A stretch of DNA of 64,000 bases from contig NZ_BOVK01000006.1 of NCBI RefSeq assembly GCF_018403685.1, forward strand, positions 124,001 to 188,000. The letters are read 5' to 3'. The notes beneath the pieces were generated by a model. It ran no database searches. It was not told where the DNA came from and was given only the letters and a program-made list of their open reading frames with translations. The translations under genes and the position numbers were made by a program. Below are positions 8,123 through 17,314 of this stretch, piece by piece (position 1 is the first letter of the stretch; each line of letters begins with the position of its first letter). The stretch is from Xylanibacillus composti. Its GTDB lineage: Bacteria; Bacillota; Bacilli; Paenibacillales; K13.

Positions 8123-9574
8123 ATGAGCTGGAAGAAATCATTTCTGTTTATCCTGACCTTTTCCTTGCTGATGACCGCTGTTCCGGTTGCTGCCGCAGAG
8201 AATGACGACATTTATCTGGAGGTTAAGGAGCTTCTGTCGGCGCTTCACGTCAACGGCATGGATATGGACGAATTTAAATCGGATACAATCGACGGGTTGC
8301 TGGAAGAGCTTGACGACCCTTACACCGAATATTTCACCGCGGAAGAATGGAGATCGTTCCAGAGCGGGATTGAGCAGCAATATGTTGGCGTCGGCATTCG
8401 CATCGCACAGGATGACAAGGGCATCTATGTGGTAGAAGTGTTCGAGGATTCGCCTGCGAAGAAAGGCGGCATGTACCCTGGCGACTATATCATTCGGGTC
8501 AACCAGGAATCCATGATCGGCAAGAGTCTGGATGAACTGACGGCGAGAGTGATGGGATTGGAAAATACGGCAGTCATTGTGACCGTTTTGCGCGATGGCG
8601 AAGAAAAGGACCTCCGTATGATTCGCAAGCAAATCAGCGTTCCATCGGTAACAGGCGGATGGTTCGAACGGGAATCTGTCGGGTACATCAAAGTCAGCAG
8701 CTTCTCGCTGGATGCCAATCTGGAGTTTGCCAGACTGATGGAGCAATTCGAAGAACAGGGCATGCAGGCGCTTTTGCTTGATCTGCGGGACAATCCGGGC
8801 GGATATTTGAATACAGCGCAGCTGCTCGCCAAGCACTTTGTAAAAGAAGGAATCCTGATTCATACCCGCGACCGCAACCAGGAAGACATTCCTGTACGCA
8901 TTGTTGGCGGCAAAAATATGGAGCTCCCTGTTTATGTCCTTGTAAATGAAGGCAGTGCAAGCGCTTCGGAAGTGCTTGCCGGCGCCTTGCAGGATTATGG
9001 CGTAGCGAAAGTTGTGGGAACACAGACTTTCGGCAAAGGAAGCGTTCAGCAATCGTTTCTGCTTTCGAATGGCGGCGTGTTGAAAATTACGGTAGAGGAA
9101 TACTTTACTCCAAACAATCGCCAGGTTAATCATGTCGGCATAACTCCGGACTACGAAGTGCATGGCACTGCGAGCCAGGTGATGTTCGCCTTGCGTGCTG
9201 CAGGAGCAGAAGAACTCACTTTGAGAATCGCTCAGAGCGGTTGGTCGCTGAACGGCGTTTCCTTCCCTGAACGTTTGCGCGTAATCGAACGTGACGGAAA
9301 ACTGTTTGTGCAGGTTCGTACCCTGGCCGCAATGGCAGGCGAAAGCATCTCCTGGGACGGCAAAGCCAAAGAGGTGGTATTCGGCGGAGGTGCGCGCTTT
9401 GCATCCGGCTCGGAGGCAGTAGTCATGGAGAACGGGATCAATTATGTGAATGTGGAAGCTTTCGGAAAGCAGTTTCCGGCATTTCGTTCTTGGAAGGAGC
9501 AGCAGGATTGGGTCATGCACTTCGCCGACCATGCAACCCCAAGCAATGTCGGAATAGAGGATGAGGCTGCGTGA
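8123..9574 (+). CDS. secreted S41 family C-terminal processing peptidase with PDZ domain
   Basis: A 483-residue exported serine protease of the CtpA type. In order: signal peptide (residues 1-24, cleavage likely after AAA), a short helical region, a PDZ domain (GIRIAQDDKGIYVVEVFEDS through KKGGMYPGDYIIRVN), then the S41 core with the nucleophile Ser in EGSASASEVLAG and the general-base Lys in GTQTFGKGSVQQ. The last 110 residues (SLNGVSFPERLRVI...VRTLAAMAGESISWD...) resemble the copper amine oxidase N-terminal-like stalk found on many Paenibacillus envelope proteins. It lies between mutS and mutL and overlaps the mutL start by four bases. Confidence 0.9.
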   Translation: MSWKKSFLFILTFSLLMTAVPVAAAENDDIYLEVKELLSALHVNGMDMDEFKSDTIDGLLEELDDPYTEYFTAEEWRSFQSGIEQQYVGVGIRIAQDDKGIYVVEVFEDSPAKKGGMYPGDYIIRVNQESMIGKSLDELTARVMGLENTAVIVTVLRDGEEKDLRMIRKQISVPSVTGGWFERESVGYIKVSSFSLDANLEFARLMEQFEEQGMQALLLDLRDNPGGYLNTAQLLAKHFVKEGILIHTRDRNQEDIPVRIVGGKNMELPVYVLVNEGSASASEVLAGALQDYGVAKVVGTQTFGKGSVQQSFLLSNGGVLKITVEEYFTPNNRQVNHVGITPDYEVHGTASQVMFALRAAGAEELTLRIAQSGWSLNGVSFPERLRVIERDGKLFVQVRTLAAMAGESISWDGKAKEVVFGGGARFASGSEAVVMENGINYVNVEAFGKQFPAFRSWKEQQDWVMHFADHATPSNVGIEDEAA

Positions 9575-11637
9575 GCAGAATTCGAGTTCTGGATGAGCAT
9601 ATCGCCAATCAGATCGCCGCTGGTGAAGTCATTGAGCGTCCCGCTTCGGTCATGAAAGAGCTGGTGGAGAATTCTGTGGATGCCGGCGCTACCCGCATTG
9701 ACATTACGGTCAAGGAAGGCGGGCTCGAATTGATCCGCGTACAGGACAACGGCTCAGGCATTGCGGCAGAAGATTGCGAGACGGCCTTTCAGCGTCACGC
9801 CACAAGCAAGATCTCCAGCGGCCGGGATTTATTCCATATTCGCAGCTTGGGATTTCGCGGAGAGGCGTTGCCGAGCATTGCCGCAGTGGCCAAAGTCCGC
9901 TGCGTTACTTCGGCAGGCGGGGATGGCCTAGGCAGGCTGCTCGTCATGGAAGGCGGCCGGGTTCGTGAATATGCCGATATCGCAGCCGATCAGGGAACGG
10001 ACATGACGGTCACGGACCTGTTCTATAATACGCCTGCCCGCTTGAAATATATGAAGACGGTGCAGACCGAGCTGGGGCATATATCCGACTATATATACCG
10101 CATGGCACTAGCTCATCCGGGCATCGCCTTTTCCTTGCGACACAATGACAACCTGATGCTGCAGACGAACGGAGACGGGGACATGCGTCAGACGGCTGCC
10201 GCCATCTACGGCGTTTCGATAGCGAAAGCGCTCGTTCCTGTGGAGGGGGAAAGTCCGGATTACCGCGTAACCGGATACACTGCCAAGCCGGAAGTTACCC
10301 GGGCCAACCGCTATGGCATGACGACTATAATCAATGGCCGGTATGTGCGGCATTTCGGTTTAAACCAAGCTGTTATGCGTGCCTATCACACGCTTTTGCC
10401 TATCAATCGCTTTCCCGTATTTATGCTGCGCATCGAGATGGATCCCTCGCTTGTGGATGTCAATGTGCATCCGGCCAAGCTTGAAGTGCGCTTCAGCAAG
10501 GAGACGGAGCTCCTTGCCTGGATCGAGCAGGAGGTCAGGCGGGCGCTGGGAGCCATGTCCCATATCCCGAAGGCGGTCAAGCGCGAAGGGAAGGGAACTG
10601 CGGCAGTGCAGGAGCAATTGGCATTCCCGGCCACAGAACGCCGGAAGTCTGGCAGCGAGCCGACTGCATGGTCTGCGGCGGCACCGTCTACAAACAGCGA
10701 ACCAGCTCGATCGGATCAGGCGTCTTTGCCTGGCAGGTCCATGCTGGGAAGCTCGCGGCCCGCTAAAGAACAGCAACGTTCTGCCTATACTTCCGGGGCA
10801 AGCGGATCTAGCGGTGCAGTTCGCGAGCGGCAAACGGCGTTGCCGAACGGTCAGGGCGAGGAGATTGCACGACGCCTGTACGCGCCCCCTCAACTACCTT
10901 CTGCTCGTGGGCAGGAGGAGCGGTCTGACGCTGCATCGTTCCATACGCAGCATCCGGAGAAGGAGGCGGAAGCGCGGTCTGCCGAACAAGCACAGCCCGC
11001 GATCCAGACGGACAATGCGTCCGCATCCGAACAGGCGGCAGATTCTCTTCCCGGCCTGCCGAAGCTTTATCCGGTCGGCCAGGTATTGGGTACTTACATC
11101 GTTGCCCAAAACGAAGAGGGCATGTTTCTCATTGACCAACACGCTGCACATGAACGCATTCACTACGAGCTGTTTTATGAGAAGTTTGGCAATCCTGCCG
11201 AGGCAAGCCAAGAGCTGCTTGTCCCGATTACATTGGAGTTCACCCCATCGGAAGCGGCTGCGCTGAAGGACAGATTCTATTATCTTGAGCAGCTTGGCGT
11301 ATACATGGAACCGTTTGGGGGCAATACCTTTAAGGTGACCTCTCACCCGCACTGGCTGCCGAAAGGGATGGAACAGCAAGTCATCGAAGAGCTTTGCGAG
11401 TGGCTGCTGCGCGAGAAAAAGGCGGTTGACCTGGCGAAGTTTCGGGAAGCTTCCTCCATTCTATGTGCCTGCAAAGCTTCGATCAAGGCGAACCAAGCTT
11501 TATCGATCCAGGAATGCGAGACGCTGCTTGACCGCTTGCGAGCCTGCAACATTCCCTATACTTGTCCGCACGGTCGCCCGATTGTCATTCGCTTTTCCCA
11601 GTATGAGCTCGAAAAAATGTTCAAACGCACAATGTAA
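9571..11637 (+). CDS. mutL: DNA mismatch repair endonuclease MutL
   Basis: ATP-dependent matchmaker that nicks the new strand. A GTG start overlaps the protease stop as GTGA. N-terminal GHKL ATPase with ENSVDAG (33-39) and GFRGEALPSIAAV; then a long, low-complexity linker (about residues 330-490, rich in Ser, Ala, Gln and Glu); then the endonuclease domain with DQHAAHERIHYE (D522, E528), the clamp-binding motif QELLVP (547-552), ACKASIKA and CPHGRP near the C-terminus. These metal-site motifs mark it as a nuclease-active MutL, as expected where MutH is absent. Length 688. Confidence 0.98.
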   Translation: MSRIRVLDEHIANQIAAGEVIERPASVMKELVENSVDAGATRIDITVKEGGLELIRVQDNGSGIAAEDCETAFQRHATSKISSGRDLFHIRSLGFRGEALPSIAAVAKVRCVTSAGGDGLGRLLVMEGGRVREYADIAADQGTDMTVTDLFYNTPARLKYMKTVQTELGHISDYIYRMALAHPGIAFSLRHNDNLMLQTNGDGDMRQTAAAIYGVSIAKALVPVEGESPDYRVTGYTAKPEVTRANRYGMTTIINGRYVRHFGLNQAVMRAYHTLLPINRFPVFMLRIEMDPSLVDVNVHPAKLEVRFSKETELLAWIEQEVRRALGAMSHIPKAVKREGKGTAAVQEQLAFPATERRKSGSEPTAWSAAAPSTNSEPARSDQASLPGRSMLGSSRPAKEQQRSAYTSGASGSSGAVRERQTALPNGQGEEIARRLYAPPQLPSARGQEERSDAASFHTQHPEKEAEARSAEQAQPAIQTDNASASEQAADSLPGLPKLYPVGQVLGTYIVAQNEEGMFLIDQHAAHERIHYELFYEKFGNPAEASQELLVPITLEFTPSEAAALKDRFYYLEQLGVYMEPFGGNTFKVTSHPHWLPKGMEQQVIEELCEWLLREKKAVDLAKFREASSILCACKASIKANQALSIQECETLLDRLRACNIPYTCPHGRPIVIRFSQYELEKMFKRTM

Positions 11638-11650
11638 GCAGGTGAAAATC

Positions 11651-12427
11651 ATGCTGTGGTTTACGACATCCCATAAGGTTACCGAGCAGCTGGAAGCGGA
11701 GGCCATTCGACTAGCCGACTGCTACAAGGGGCAATATGCGCCACGCGGGGACTTATCTGTTGCCGGGTGGCTGGGGAAGCGCCAAACAGACGGCGCCTTT
11801 ATATTGACCAACAACGGACTGCGCTATAGCAGCAAGGAAGGACAGCCCTTGTTCTTTCATCCTAATATGGCTTACGTCCGATTGCAGAGAGTTGTGCGAG
11901 GAGGGCATGATCCGCTGCTGAAAGCGGTGCAGGCTGAAAGCGGCGACCATATCGTAGATTGTACGGCCGGATTTGCCGCGGATGCGATCATGCTGGCTCA
12001 TGCCGTCGGACCTCGCGGAAGCGTTACGGCACTGGAGAGTGCCCGGGAAATGTACATACTGGTTAAGGAAGGGCTGCGATCGTACACTTCGGACTGGCCC
12101 GAGCTGCAGGAAGCCATGTCCCGTATTCAACTTCAGCATGCGGACTATGCGCAATGGCTTCGGTCGCGTCCCGACGACAGCTGCGACATGATTTATTTCG
12201 ATCCGATGTTTGAGCAACCGGTTGAAGCCAGTGCGTCCATCTCGCCGCTGCGCGCGCTTGCCAATCCTGCACCCCTGGACTTGTCATCGGTGCAGGAGGC
12301 TTGCCGGGTTGCGCGCAAACGCGTGGTGCTAAAGGACCGCAAAGGGAGCGGGGCATTCGATCGCTTAGGCTTTTCGCTGACAGGAACGTCCTCCAATCAA
12401 GTAGCATATGGGGTGATCACGCTATGA
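11651..12427 (+). CDS. class I SAM-dependent methyltransferase, RsmJ/YhiQ-like
   Basis: A 258-residue protein. DCTAGFAADAIMLAHAVGPRGSVTALES is the SAM-binding motif I/II region, and MIYFDPMFEQ is the DPMF motif typical of the RsmJ family, which makes m2G1516 in 16S rRNA of gamma-proteobacteria. Whether this Firmicute homologue shares that target is not known. The ATG at 11651 has AGGTGAAAATC in front; the open frame extends upstream into mutL without a credible start. Its stop overlaps the miaA start (ATGA), placing it in the mutS-mutL-miaA-hfq operon. Confidence 0.78.
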   Translation: MLWFTTSHKVTEQLEAEAIRLADCYKGQYAPRGDLSVAGWLGKRQTDGAFILTNNGLRYSSKEGQPLFFHPNMAYVRLQRVVRGGHDPLLKAVQAESGDHIVDCTAGFAADAIMLAHAVGPRGSVTALESAREMYILVKEGLRSYTSDWPELQEAMSRIQLQHADYAQWLRSRPDDSCDMIYFDPMFEQPVEASASISPLRALANPAPLDLSSVQEACRVARKRVVLKDRKGSGAFDRLGFSLTGTSSNQVAYGVITL

Positions 12428-13383
12428 ACAACGCCAGGCAAAAGCTGCTTGTGCTGGTCGGCCCGACAGCGGTGGGCAAAACGGCATTAAGTCTCGCCTT
12501 GGCTAAGCGGTTCCAATGCGAGATCATATCCGGCGATTCGATGCAGGTGTACCGCGGCATGGATATCGGGACAGCCAAGGCGACGCCCGAGGAGAGGAGC
12601 ATGGTTCCTCATCATCTCATCGATATTTTGGACCCTGAGGAGGCATTCTCGGTTTCCGATTTTCAAGCGTTGACGCGGCAGACTATAGCCGGCGTGCAGG
12701 CCCGCGGCCGTCTCCCGTTCCTTGTGGGCGGCACAGGACTCTATGTCGAATCGGTATGCTACAACTACGAGTTCTCGGAAGCCGAATCTGATGAGGCGTT
12801 TCGCAGCGAGATGCAGCGCAAAGCAGAGCTGGAAGGGAACGAGTCGCTTCATCGGGAATTGGCAGCCATTGATCCCCAATCCGCGTCCAGACTTCATCCG
12901 AATGACGTGCGCCGGGTCATACGCGCGCTCGAGGTATACAAGCTTACCGGACGCACCATGAGCGACCAGCTTTCCAGGCAGCAGAAGGAGCCGATGTATG
13001 ATTTATGTCTGATTGGGTTGACAATGGACCGTACGATCTTATATAAACGTATTGAAGAGCGTGTCGACCTGATGATGCGTGAAGGGCTGCTGGACGAAGT
13101 GGAGCGCTTGATCCGCAGAGGCTTGCCCAGAAGCTCCGTAGCGCTGCAAGCATTAGGCTACAAGGAGTTTCTCGATTATTTCGAAGGAAGCTGTACGCTG
13201 GAGGATGCGATTGCCCGGCTGAAGCAGGATACGAGAAGGTTCGCCAAGCGCCAGCTGTCCTGGTTTCGGCACATGAAGGATATTCATTGGTTTGACGTCA
13301 CGGATGAGCAAAAAAAAGTACAGCAGATCGAGGAAATTAGTGGTATAATAGCGGAAAAGCTGAATTTACCAGGCAATGACTAA
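12424..13383 (+). CDS. miaA: tRNA dimethylallyltransferase MiaA
   Basis: Transfers the dimethylallyl group to A37 of tRNAs that read UNN codons. The N-terminal P-loop is [11 protein letters not shown], followed by [18 protein letters not shown] and [20 protein letters not shown], both strongly diagnostic. [18 protein letters not shown] and [13 protein letters not shown] are the conserved later blocks. Length 319 is normal. The ATG overlaps the upstream methyltransferase stop by four bases, and hfq begins 14 bases after its stop, the usual miaA-hfq arrangement. Confidence 0.98.
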   Translation: MNNARQKLLVLVGPTAVGKTALSLALAKRFQCEIISGDSMQVYRGMDIGTAKATPEERSMVPHHLIDILDPEEAFSVSDFQALTRQTIAGVQARGRLPFLVGGTGLYVESVCYNYEFSEAESDEAFRSEMQRKAELEGNESLHRELAAIDPQSASRLHPNDVRRVIRALEVYKLTGRTMSDQLSRQQKEPMYDLCLIGLTMDRTILYKRIEERVDLMMREGLLDEVERLIRRGLPRSSVALQALGYKEFLDYFEGSCTLEDAIARLKQDTRRFAKRQLSWFRHMKDIHWFDVTDEQKKVQQIEEISGIIAEKLNLPGND

Positions 13384-13397
13384 AGGGGGACCCTGTA

Positions 13398-13640
13398 GTG
13401 AATAAATCAATCAATATTCAGGATACGTTTTTGAACCAGCTGCGCAAAGAAAACATTCCGGTCACTGTCTACTTGACGAACGGCTTTCAAATTCGCGGTC
13501 AAATTCGTGCCTTTGATAATTTTACGATTGTCATTGACAGCGAAGGCAAGCAACAAATGGTCTACAAGCATGCCATCTCCACTTTTATGCCGCAGCGCAA
13601 TGTTTCCTTAATGCCGCAAGAGCCCGATTCCGAATCCTAA
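13398..13640 (+). CDS. hfq: RNA chaperone Hfq
   Basis: An 80-residue Sm-like protein that forms hexamers and binds small RNAs and A-rich mRNA. Sm1 motif: [38 protein letters not shown]; Sm2 motif: YKHAISTF, the Bacillus form of the Gram-negative YKHAIST. It starts with GTG, preceded by AAAGGGGGA. It is the last gene of the mutS-mutL-miaA operon and is followed by a strong terminator. Confidence 0.98.
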   Translation: MNKSINIQDTFLNQLRKENIPVTVYLTNGFQIRGQIRAFDNFTIVIDSEGKQQMVYKHAISTFMPQRNVSLMPQEPDSES

Positions 13641-13683
13641 TCGGCAACCTTTGCAACGTTTCATGCGTATATAGAATAACCCG

Positions 13684-13720
13684 AAAAACAACCCTTTCCA
13701 ACCGGGGGTTGTTTTTTTTG
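13684..13720 (+). terminator. Rho-independent terminator after hfq
   Basis: AACAACCC and GGGGTTGTT pair around a short loop and a run of eight T follows. It ends the mutS-hfq transcript. Confidence 0.9.
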
Positions 13721-13878
13721 AGCACTGGGCCAGCAAGGGCGCTTGAACTTCTTGCAAGTTTTGAGCATTTTTTGCGGCATTGGACCCGTGAATCCAACTC
13801 ATCTGTCATTTGGCGGGTTCAGTCTAGTGCGGGCTGCACATAGACATGGAGAGAAACTAAGAGAAAAGGGTGGGGGGC

Positions 13879-16368
13879 ATGGCAAAGCCAAAACAGAAAA
13901 AGAAAAAAACACCGCTCAGCCGATGGATTGTGCGAATGGGGGTATTAAGCCTGTTAGCCGTCATTGGTGCGGTCAGCTTGTACGTAGCGATCTTGGTCAG
14001 CGGGCATCAGGCATTGAACGAGAACATGAAGATGATGGAGATGGCCGAATCGTCCATTATTCTCGATGCCCGCGATGAAGAGATCAAGCGGCTTTTTCGG
14101 GAAAATCGGGTGCTCGTTTCATTCGATGACATTCCGGATCTGGTGAAGCACGCCTTTATTGCAACGGAAGATAAGCGGTTTGAGGAGCATGCTGGCATTG
14201 ACTATTGGTCGATCGGCAGAGCGATCGTCAAGGACATCATGCAGGGCAGTCTGGTGGAAGGAGGCAGCACCATTACTCAGCAGCTTGCCAAGAACATGTT
14301 CACCAATGCCGAGCGAACGTTTTTCCGCAAAGCCAAGGAAGCCTCGTTGGCGCTGGCTTTGGAGAATCGATTTACCAAGGACGAGATTCTGGAGATGTAT
14401 TTAAACCGCATCTTTTTCGGGGGGAACTTGTACGGCATAGGGGTGGCTTCCGAGTATTATTTCAACAAGGAAGTATCCGAGCTGGAATTGTGGGAGATTG
14501 CGACGCTGGCCGCAATGCCGAAAGGGCCCAACACGTACAATCCGATTGCCGATCCAGTCAAGTCGAAAGAGCGCCGGGCCGTCGTACTGAAGCTCATGCT
14601 CGATCAAGGGTATATCACGCAAGCGCAGCATGATGAAGCTGTTCGCGTGGAATATGTGGAGCCGAAACGCTCAGCGGACAAAGAAGCGTATTGGTCCTAT
14701 GTCGATGTTGTACTGGGGGAGCTTGAACGAAAGGCCGGTTTGACAGCGGATCAAGTGTTCTTTGGCGGCTACAGAATCTATACCAACCTGGATGTGAAGA
14801 CACAGCGTGTACTGGAAAGCAAATTTAAGAATGAGGAGCTGTTCCCGAAAGGCACAAGCGATGATATCATGCAAGGCGCTATGGTCGTGCTGGATCACCA
14901 TGACGGCCGCATTTTGGGCGTGATGGGGGGCCGGGACTACCAGCCGCGCGGCTGGAACCGCGCGACCGTCAAGAGACAGCCTGGATCTTCGTTTAAGCCG
15001 ATTGTCAGTTTTGCCCCGGCAATTGAGGATTATGGGTATACGCCGTATTCGCTTCTTCCAGATGAGCGCATGTCCTTTGGCGACTATTCGCCGCGCAATT
15101 ACAATCAGCGCTATTTGGGTGAAGTAACGATGATGAAGGCGGTTGAGGACTCGATCAATGTTCCGGCTGTCTGGCTGCTCAACGAAATTGGTGTGGCGAA
15201 CGGCATGGCCTTCGCTGAGAAGCTGGGGATTGAGCTTGACAAGCAGAATGACCGCAATCTGGCGATTGCGCTGGGCGGGCTTACCTACGGAGCGACTCCG
15301 ATCGAGATGGCGGAGGCATACGCTGCCTTTGCCAATCACGGGATCTGGAACGAGGCTTTCACCGTGCGTAAGGTCGAGACACGGGATGGCCACATTTTAT
15401 ACGAGCACAAGCCGAATACGAAGCGGGTGATGAGTGAGCAAACTGCGTATTATATGACTCGCATGCTGGAGAGGGTCGTACATCAAGGTACGGGCACTAA
15501 CGCCAGAATGCAGCGGCCGTCAGCAGGGAAAACCGGTTCCACTCAACCGGGAGTAGGGGGAGTGGATTCAGGCAATGCCTACTGGGATGTCTGGTTTGTC
15601 GGCTATACGCCGGAAGTGACGGCCTCGGTATGGATGGGGTATGATGCCAGGGATAAGGAGCATATTGTAACATCAGGCAGCTTCACCCCAGCCAAGATGT
15701 TCGCCGAAGTGCTGACGGAATCTCTTGCGGACCGTCAGATCGTTCCGTTCACCAAGCCTGAGGGCGTAGAAGATCTGGCAAAAAGACCGCCGGGCGTGCA
15801 AGATTTGCAGGTATTCCCTGACGAACTGGAACCGAAAGTGTTGCTTAGCTGGTCCTCCGTACAAGGTGCCGATGGTTACCGCGTCTACCGAAAGGCTTCC
15901 GGTGAGGAGGAATTTACTTTGATCACCACGACCCCGGTCACAGAAATTCAGGATTTGACCGTGCTGCCCGGCGAAACTTACACGTACGTCGTCCGTGTAT
16001 ATCAGACGGGGAATCCGTTGGAGAGCAATTCTTCGTCGCAAGTAACCGTCACCGTTCCTGACCAGAGCGACACGTTGCCGGATATCGATTTGGACGATAT
16101 TCTCAACCCGGGCGGAGGGGAAGAGGAGAATGAATCGGAATTGCCGGAAGACGCGAATGGTGGAATGGAGCCGGGTGTCGGGGAACCGATAGAAGGGGAA
16201 TTTCCAGATGAGGATGAGCTGCACAATGGCGGCGAACAGCACGATGGAACAACAGAGCCTGACAATGGGAATCGCAACCAAGAGCGCAATCCGCAACAAG
16301 CCAATGGCAATTCAAGAGAAATGAGAGAGCTAGAAGAAATGATTCAAGAAGGAGCAGATGTTCCATGA
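13879..16368 (+). CDS. class A penicillin-binding protein (PBP1A family) with C-terminal FN3 domain
   Basis: Bifunctional peptidoglycan synthase of 829 residues. A basic cytoplasmic tail (PKQKKKKTPLSRW) and one membrane helix (about 18-42) precede the GT51 glycosyltransferase domain (catalytic E97 in TEDKRFEEHAGID) and the transpeptidase domain (S370-S-F-K373, S425-I-N427, K551-T-G). Residues of about 650-735 form a fibronectin type III-like domain (VLLSWSSVQGADGYRVYRK...), followed by an acidic, Gly-, Glu- and Asn-rich tail that is probably disordered. The ATG at 13879 has a G-rich ribosome site; a GTG three codons earlier is possible. The end overlaps the cyclophilin gene as ATGA. Confidence 0.95.
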   Translation: MAKPKQKKKKTPLSRWIVRMGVLSLLAVIGAVSLYVAILVSGHQALNENMKMMEMAESSIILDARDEEIKRLFRENRVLVSFDDIPDLVKHAFIATEDKRFEEHAGIDYWSIGRAIVKDIMQGSLVEGGSTITQQLAKNMFTNAERTFFRKAKEASLALALENRFTKDEILEMYLNRIFFGGNLYGIGVASEYYFNKEVSELELWEIATLAAMPKGPNTYNPIADPVKSKERRAVVLKLMLDQGYITQAQHDEAVRVEYVEPKRSADKEAYWSYVDVVLGELERKAGLTADQVFFGGYRIYTNLDVKTQRVLESKFKNEELFPKGTSDDIMQGAMVVLDHHDGRILGVMGGRDYQPRGWNRATVKRQPGSSFKPIVSFAPAIEDYGYTPYSLLPDERMSFGDYSPRNYNQRYLGEVTMMKAVEDSINVPAVWLLNEIGVANGMAFAEKLGIELDKQNDRNLAIALGGLTYGATPIEMAEAYAAFANHGIWNEAFTVRKVETRDGHILYEHKPNTKRVMSEQTAYYMTRMLERVVHQGTGTNARMQRPSAGKTGSTQPGVGGVDSGNAYWDVWFVGYTPEVTASVWMGYDARDKEHIVTSGSFTPAKMFAEVLTESLADRQIVPFTKPEGVEDLAKRPPGVQDLQVFPDELEPKVLLSWSSVQGADGYRVYRKASGEEEFTLITTTPVTEIQDLTVLPGETYTYVVRVYQTGNPLESNSSSQVTVTVPDQSDTLPDIDLDDILNPGGGEEENESELPEDANGGMEPGVGEPIEGEFPDEDELHNGGEQHDGTTEPDNGNRNQERNPQQANGNSREMRELEEMIQEGADVP

Positions 16369-17012
16369 GCAAATGGATGAAGTGCTTGGCCGTCGTGAGC
16401 ATCCTGACGGTGCTCGCGGCTTGCGGCCAAAATCAAGACGGGGATGGCGGCAAACAGGCGATAGCGATGCAATGGCCGGAACCGCCGGAAATGACAATCG
16501 ACCCGGAGCGTAATTATACAGCGAAGCTGCATACCTCCAAGGGGATTATCACACTGGAGCTGTTTGCCAAAGACGCGCCAATCACAGTAAATAACTTTGT
16601 GTTTCTCGCAGAACAAGGATTTTACGATGGCGTGACGTTCCATCGCATTATCCAGCATTTCATGATCCAGACGGGGGATCCGATTGGAGACGGTACAGGC
16701 GGACCTGGTTACCGCTTTGAAGACGAACTGCCATCCCCGCATGTGTATGAGCCAGGGATAGTGGCGATGGCCAATGGAGGGCCAAACACGAATGGCAGCC
16801 AATTTTTTATCTGTTCCGGTCCTTCCAGCTATTCGCTGAACGAACGTCCGAACTATACGATTTTTGGCAAGGTGACCGAGGGGATGGACGTAGTGGAGGA
16901 TATTGCGAGCGCACCGGTAAAAATGAATCCCAAGGCAAATCCGAATGTAGAGCCGCCCAGTATGCCAACAGAGGATATATATATACAAAAAGTGGATATC
17001 ATAGCAGGATGA
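16365..17012 (+). CDS. cyclophilin-type peptidyl-prolyl isomerase lipoprotein
   Basis: A 215-residue exported foldase. The lipobox LAAC (Cys at about residue 20) marks a lipid-anchored protein on the outer membrane face. The cyclophilin fold follows: VTFHRIIQHFMIQTGDP (catalytic Arg in the FHRI block), NGGPNTNGSQFFI and YTIFGKVTEGMDVV are the classical signature blocks. The start codon overlaps the PBP stop by four bases, so translation is likely coupled, and a strong terminator follows, giving a two-gene unit. A role in folding exported proteins, perhaps the PBP, is inference. Confidence 0.93.
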   Translation: MSKWMKCLAVVSILTVLAACGQNQDGDGGKQAIAMQWPEPPEMTIDPERNYTAKLHTSKGIITLELFAKDAPITVNNFVFLAEQGFYDGVTFHRIIQHFMIQTGDPIGDGTGGPGYRFEDELPSPHVYEPGIVAMANGGPNTNGSQFFICSGPSSYSLNERPNYTIFGKVTEGMDVVEDIASAPVKMNPKANPNVEPPSMPTEDIYIQKVDIIAG

Positions 17013-17014
17013 AG

Positions 17015-17055
17015 AAGGAGCTGTTGATTCATGGGAAATCAACAGCTCCTTTTTC
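17015..17055 (+). terminator. Rho-independent terminator after the cyclophilin gene
   Basis: AAGGAGCTGTTGATT pairs perfectly with AATCAACAGCTCCTT around a short loop, followed by T-rich sequence. Confidence 0.92.
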
Positions 17056-17129
17056 TATGTCCAGGCCCATTTAATCGGGCCAAAGTCATAATGGTGATAG
17101 AGAGGTAACAATAGTGCTGTACAAAGGAA

Positions 17130-17143
17130 TGAAAGCGCTTTAT
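17130..17143 (+). promoter_or_regulatory. cre-like site 1 (CcpA operator)
   Basis: TGAAAGCGCTTTAT matches 13 of 14 positions of the catabolite-responsive element consensus TGWAARCGYTWNCW and has a perfect AAGCGCTT palindrome core. Confidence 0.65.
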
Positions 17144-17163
17144 TATTTATACCAACATAGCTG

Positions 17164-17177
17164 TGTAAGCGTTTGCA
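17164..17177 (+). promoter_or_regulatory. cre-like site 2 (CcpA operator)
   Basis: TGTAAGCGTTTGCA fits every constrained position of the cre consensus TGWAARCGYTWNCW. It lies 34 bases after site 1, on the same side of the gene start. Confidence 0.75.
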
Positions 17178-17314
17178 TATGGACGGCAGAATAGTCTGAA
17201 TATATGCACACAAGGTTTTCTCGTTAAGGATTTCCCTGATTTCAGCAGTTGCGGCTACTACCGGCCCAGGTCGGATTAGCATACACTTACAAACCTTAAG
17301 GGAGGTTTTACGAA

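Larger units (their letters stand above)
17056..17314 (+). other. regulatory spacer before the solute-binding protein gene
   Basis: About 260 bases without a gene. It contains two cre-like sites (annotated separately) and a ribosome site AAGGGAGG just before the ATG at 17315. I could not fix a convincing -35/-10 pair. Confidence 0.5.

Noticed and set aside
8138-9532. 464-codon minus-strand frame opposite the S41 protease gene
   Set aside because: It mirrors a well-supported gene, lacks a ribosome site and has no recognisable domain.
10600-11040. Frameshift or fusion in mutL because of the low-complexity stretch
   Set aside because: The frame is intact and a variable linker between ATPase and nuclease domains is normal for MutL.
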